NCBI GenBank assembly: GCA_905397405.1
Contig: CAJPVJ010000604.1
Span: forward strand, 1-22,360
DNA length: 22,360 nucleotides
Direction: 5' to 3'
DNA from: Oppiella nova
Taxonomy: Eukaryota; Arthropoda; Arachnida; Sarcoptiformes; Oppiidae
The notes under the pieces were generated by a model. It had not been told where the DNA came from. It did no database searches and saw only the letters and a program-made list of their open reading frames with translations. How positions within the stretch are numbered: position 1 is the stretch's first letter; each line of letters starts with the position of its first letter. Both the position numbers and the translations under genes were made by a program. Shown here piece by piece: positions 18,931-22,360 of this stretch.

Positions 18931-21721
18931 TTTATCAGGATTTACCTGGTGTCATCTATAATTTTGTAAATATTTAAGTCTTTCATTACTGTTGACATAA
19001 TCATAGAAATATTTAGCAAAAATTAAATACTTTTTAATAAGTAATTAATTTATATATAGATTTAGGTTCAGTAAAGTTATACACTTTACTCTGTATTAAA
19101 TTGATTTGCTTGTTAATTGGTATTTTGATTTTTGTTAATTTATTTATATTATCATGTTAACTAATTGTTTGTTGGACCTATTATTATATAATTTTGAATA
19201 CTTTGTTGGTTTGTTGTAAAATATAGTTACTATTAATTAATCTACATTCAATTTAACACATTACATAAGTCTAATAATTTGTTGTAAATATTATTTATAT
19301 ATCCTATAATTTATTAATTATTTAAAAATTATTACTCAATTCTATAATAATGTTAGTTATATTGGGTATTATATTTTTTTGACTATATATCTCAAACAAT
19401 TACAAAGTATAAGAGGTTTATAAAGATTTTTGTATCTCTTTTTTTATCAAAAAATGTTTTCAATCATATCATGTGATACATAGTAAACATAATAAAAATG
19501 AATTACTTTTTGAAAGTAAAGTTTACAAATTATAATAATTTAAAGTTTGAATTAAAAATATAAAGTATATATCCATATACTGTACAGTGTTATAGTAATA
19601 CCAGTATAAATTCAAATAACTTACAAGTTATGTGACTATTGAGTATGGCACTTTATATATTCCGGATAAAGTTAATTTTTACAATTATTTTCTATATTAA
19701 ACTAAGCATCAAAATCACAAACAAAATCATAAATCCTTTTGTTATTCACTTTCAAAACATTATAATAAAATAATATTACGACTAATAATAGTTTGTTTTT
19801 ATTTGAAACTAATGGCAAGTATTTCAAAACACAAACCTTTATTTCACTGCAAGTTATTTCAATCTAAACTCTTTGCTACCAATCGTTATCAGAAAAACAA
19901 AGTATTTATTATTTAATACCGCTTTTATCAATGTGTCATATAATGTACCCCACCTACCCTTCCCTTATTATAAATAGGAGATTTATATGGCTGGGGTAGG
20001 GTATGTAAAATTACCATGTCATAATTGTTAACAGAATATTCTGCAAAACATTTTTAAATTTTATAAAATTTATTTAATATTCTTATTCATTATGAATTAA
20101 AATAAAAAAATTTTAATTTTTTTTATCACAAAATAAAGTTTTTTGGCGTCTATGCTGTGTTCAAATACCGGTGTTATCTAAATACAAATGTGCTTATAAG
20201 GTGAGGGGAACTGGAGATAAGGCATGAAAGAAGTTGGTGTTATTGAAACAATTCATAACATTATAAAACCTATGGTTTTATGAATCTGTGTGTGAAATGA
20301 TAATACGGATTCAAAAGTACAGTGCTGTTGAAAATATAAAGTTACTTGCACTTATATTGCACTAATAATTAAGGCTATAATTTGACAATTTTGCCACAAA
20401 ACGAGACAAATATTTATAGTTAAATGTCAAATCATATCTTATTATATAATCCATAGGATTTGTGAATTTCAAATGGGGTTCTGACAAATAAGCTCAGGAC
20501 AAGACTTGTGAGGGGGAAAGGCGTCTAAAAGGTGCGCACATTATATAAGATGTGAACAATTTATCAGTTATCTACAATATTTATAGTACGGTACACAAGT
20601 AACTCAACAATGTACATTTAGTACAGCGATCACTACTGGAAACCATTGAAATAGACAAATGTTTGCTATTGTATATTATGTGTGATTTTCACATTTAAGA
20701 TTACATTTGAAATGAAATCTTATAACAGAATTTCAACACAAATGCAATAAAAAGTTTTATTATAATACTATACCTGCATTTTGGTGATAAGTATACTATT
20801 ATTTAAATATTGTTCAATTATTCTGCAGTAAATAATAAAAGTTGTTTAAAAATATTTGTCAGAGTTTTTGATAATAAACATTGATTACATATAATTAATA
20901 AAAATTGTTGAATATTGTTTAAAAGTTATCATTTTGAATTTCATAATTCATTCAATTGCAGAATTATTAAATTTATAGTCTTAAGTAGTTGTATTAATCT
21001 TAAAATGTCGTTGAATAAATTAAGTTGTTATGGTATAATTATTATTAACAAAATTAAAACTATCCTGAAATAAATAAATTAATATTAACCAATCAATAAA
21101 GTTAATCATTAAAAAATGATCAATTATGTAATTATTCTAATTGTATAGAAAATTTGTAATGTATTAATAATTTATAATTAATTCAAATAATTTAATTTAT
21201 TTATAATTCTCATGGTTAGGTTAGGTTACTTTTAAAATATAAATTTTTATAAACCATACTTATTATTAATAATTTGTTAAATTTTAAAATAAAAATTTAA
21301 GAAAATCTACTGATTCTCATAATATTTAATGAAAATACTTTTAATTTACCAAATGATTAACAATTTATATACTTTGCAAATGACAACCATTTACGGCAAC
21401 AAAAAGATTTACAATTCCAGGAAAAGCACACTTAATATCATAATATAATTTTGATAACAAAAAGCAGCTCTTAATGAGTAATTAGTTAAATATAATAAGA
21501 GATATTAAACTTAGAAATGAAATTAAGAGCAAATATTTAATGAATGACATCATTGGGAAGATCCCCTCCCGGATTTGATGGCTAATTGTGTGGACAGGTA
21601 GTCATAAAACAATGAAAAAATCAAGTAAACAATTTTTTGTGGTAAACAACAGTAAAAGTAAATGTATATTTCCATCAAAATTGTAATAATTATCTCAACT
21701 AATCATCTGAGTTGACGTATA

Positions 21722-21994
21722 TTTATATCAGGAATATTCCGCATCTATATAACAAGAATCATAAATTGTATTATGAATTCTCGTTATTATTAATTTCGAA
21801 ATTTTATTTAGGATACTTTTATTGACCCTGCCTAGACAATTTGTCGCTGATAACAAATTTCATAGGATTTGCACACAAGTTAGAAAAATCCCATATAAGT
21901 TATAACATAACTTTAATAAAAGTCCTAATGTTGTATAATCTTATTGTTCATTTATATCAAAAATATCCCAGTACTGTATAACAAGAATCATAAA
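21722..21994. repeat. Diverged direct repeat, units 229 bases apart
   Basis: Bases 21722-21765 and 21951-21994 (44 each, no gaps) share TTTATATCA at the left and TATAACAAGAATCATAAA at the right, with about nine differences between. Probably an old tandem duplication or two fragments of one dispersed element. Confidence 0.6.
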
Positions 21995-22305
21995 ATAATG
22001 AATATTCCTTTATGATAAATACATTATAATTAATAATTTATTTTAAATCATTAAATTACATACTTGAACATCAATATAGTACTTTTTAAATTGCTAATTG
22101 CCAAAAATTAAAATAATAAATTCTGTGAATAGTGTACGAGTATAGTCAACTTTAAGCTTGCACTATAATCAGAAATATCAAATACCGTGAAAAATAAATA
22201 ACAATTAAACATTTACGACTTTATTTATTATTATCTTACAGTTAACTAATGGTTTTATGGCATTAGAAACAAATTAATCGCTAATTTATTGCTCGAAATC
22301 AAAAG

Positions 22306-22316
22306 TATATAAACTC
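22306..22316 (+). promoter_or_regulatory. TATA-like box pointing out of the window
   Basis: TATATAAACTC on the plus strand 45 bases from the window end, followed by TCAACAAATTCACAC. It matches the minus-strand 11-mer at 62-72. It probably belongs to a gene that starts beyond 22360. Confidence 0.35.
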
Positions 22317-22360
22317 TCAACAAATTCACACAAAATAACATAAATTAATAACTTGTGAAA

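Larger units (their letters stand above)
18931..22360. other. Long AT-rich gene-free region
   Basis: No coding frame is supported on either strand over 3.4 kb. Small features are a C-rich/G-rich imperfect hairpin (19955-20003), a GC-richer patch at about 20490-20550 next to a TATATAAG at 20542-20549 without any gene after it, a diverged direct repeat (21722-21765 and 21951-21994), and an outward TATA-like box at the end (22306-22316). A distant AATAAA at 19491-19496 is the only clear candidate poly(A) signal after the hemopexin-like gene, and is rather far from its stop. Confidence 0.55.

Overview
The window looks like nuclear DNA from a small-genome arthropod. It is AT-rich throughout, its GT-AG introns are mostly 50-100 bases, its genes sit close together with ordinary AATAAA signals, and the proteins are animal families. 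A chelicerate, perhaps an acariform mite, is my best guess, but that is an impression from intron size and protein style and cannot be proven from this window. I found no RNA gene, CRISPR array, bacterial operon or intact transposon. Exon joins below were worked out by hand from splice consensus, reading phase and family conservation.

Layout, left to right. 1-2343 is AT-rich non-coding DNA that ends in a GC-richer 5' region with a palindrome and an 82-bp direct repeat. 2536-5891 (+) is a five-exon SNF2 ATPase of the ARIP4/RAD54L2 type, with a disordered, acidic, internally repeated N-terminus. 6291-7784 (+) is a decayed C2H2 zinc-finger gene with stops, frameshifts and a tandem duplication whose perfectly repeated part is 127 bp. 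8191-11607 (+) is a complete 17-exon ABC half-transporter of the ABCG/white group (668 aa). 11857-12155 (-) is an arginine-rich terminal exon or small gene, convergent with the transporter. 12885-15206 (-) is a four-exon HIF prolyl-4-hydroxylase (EGLN/PHD type, 376 aa) with all Fe(II)/2-oxoglutarate ligands. 15207-17711 is non-coding, with GA and TC microsatellites. 17712-18930 (+) is an unrecognised four-exon gene for a predicted membrane protein (266 aa) with hemopexin-like repeats. 18931-22360 is AT-rich non-coding DNA that ends at a TATA-type promoter candidate for a gene outside the window.

The genes are independent eukaryotic units and do not form a pathway. Each has its own intergenic promoter space. 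Possible regulatory links are a shared A-tract motif upstream of three gene starts and a hypoxia-response-like ACGTG next to the TATA-like box of the oxygen-sensor gene.

The least explained items are the hemopexin-like membrane protein, the arginine-rich exon, and the 127-bp perfect tandem duplication, which may be an assembly artefact.
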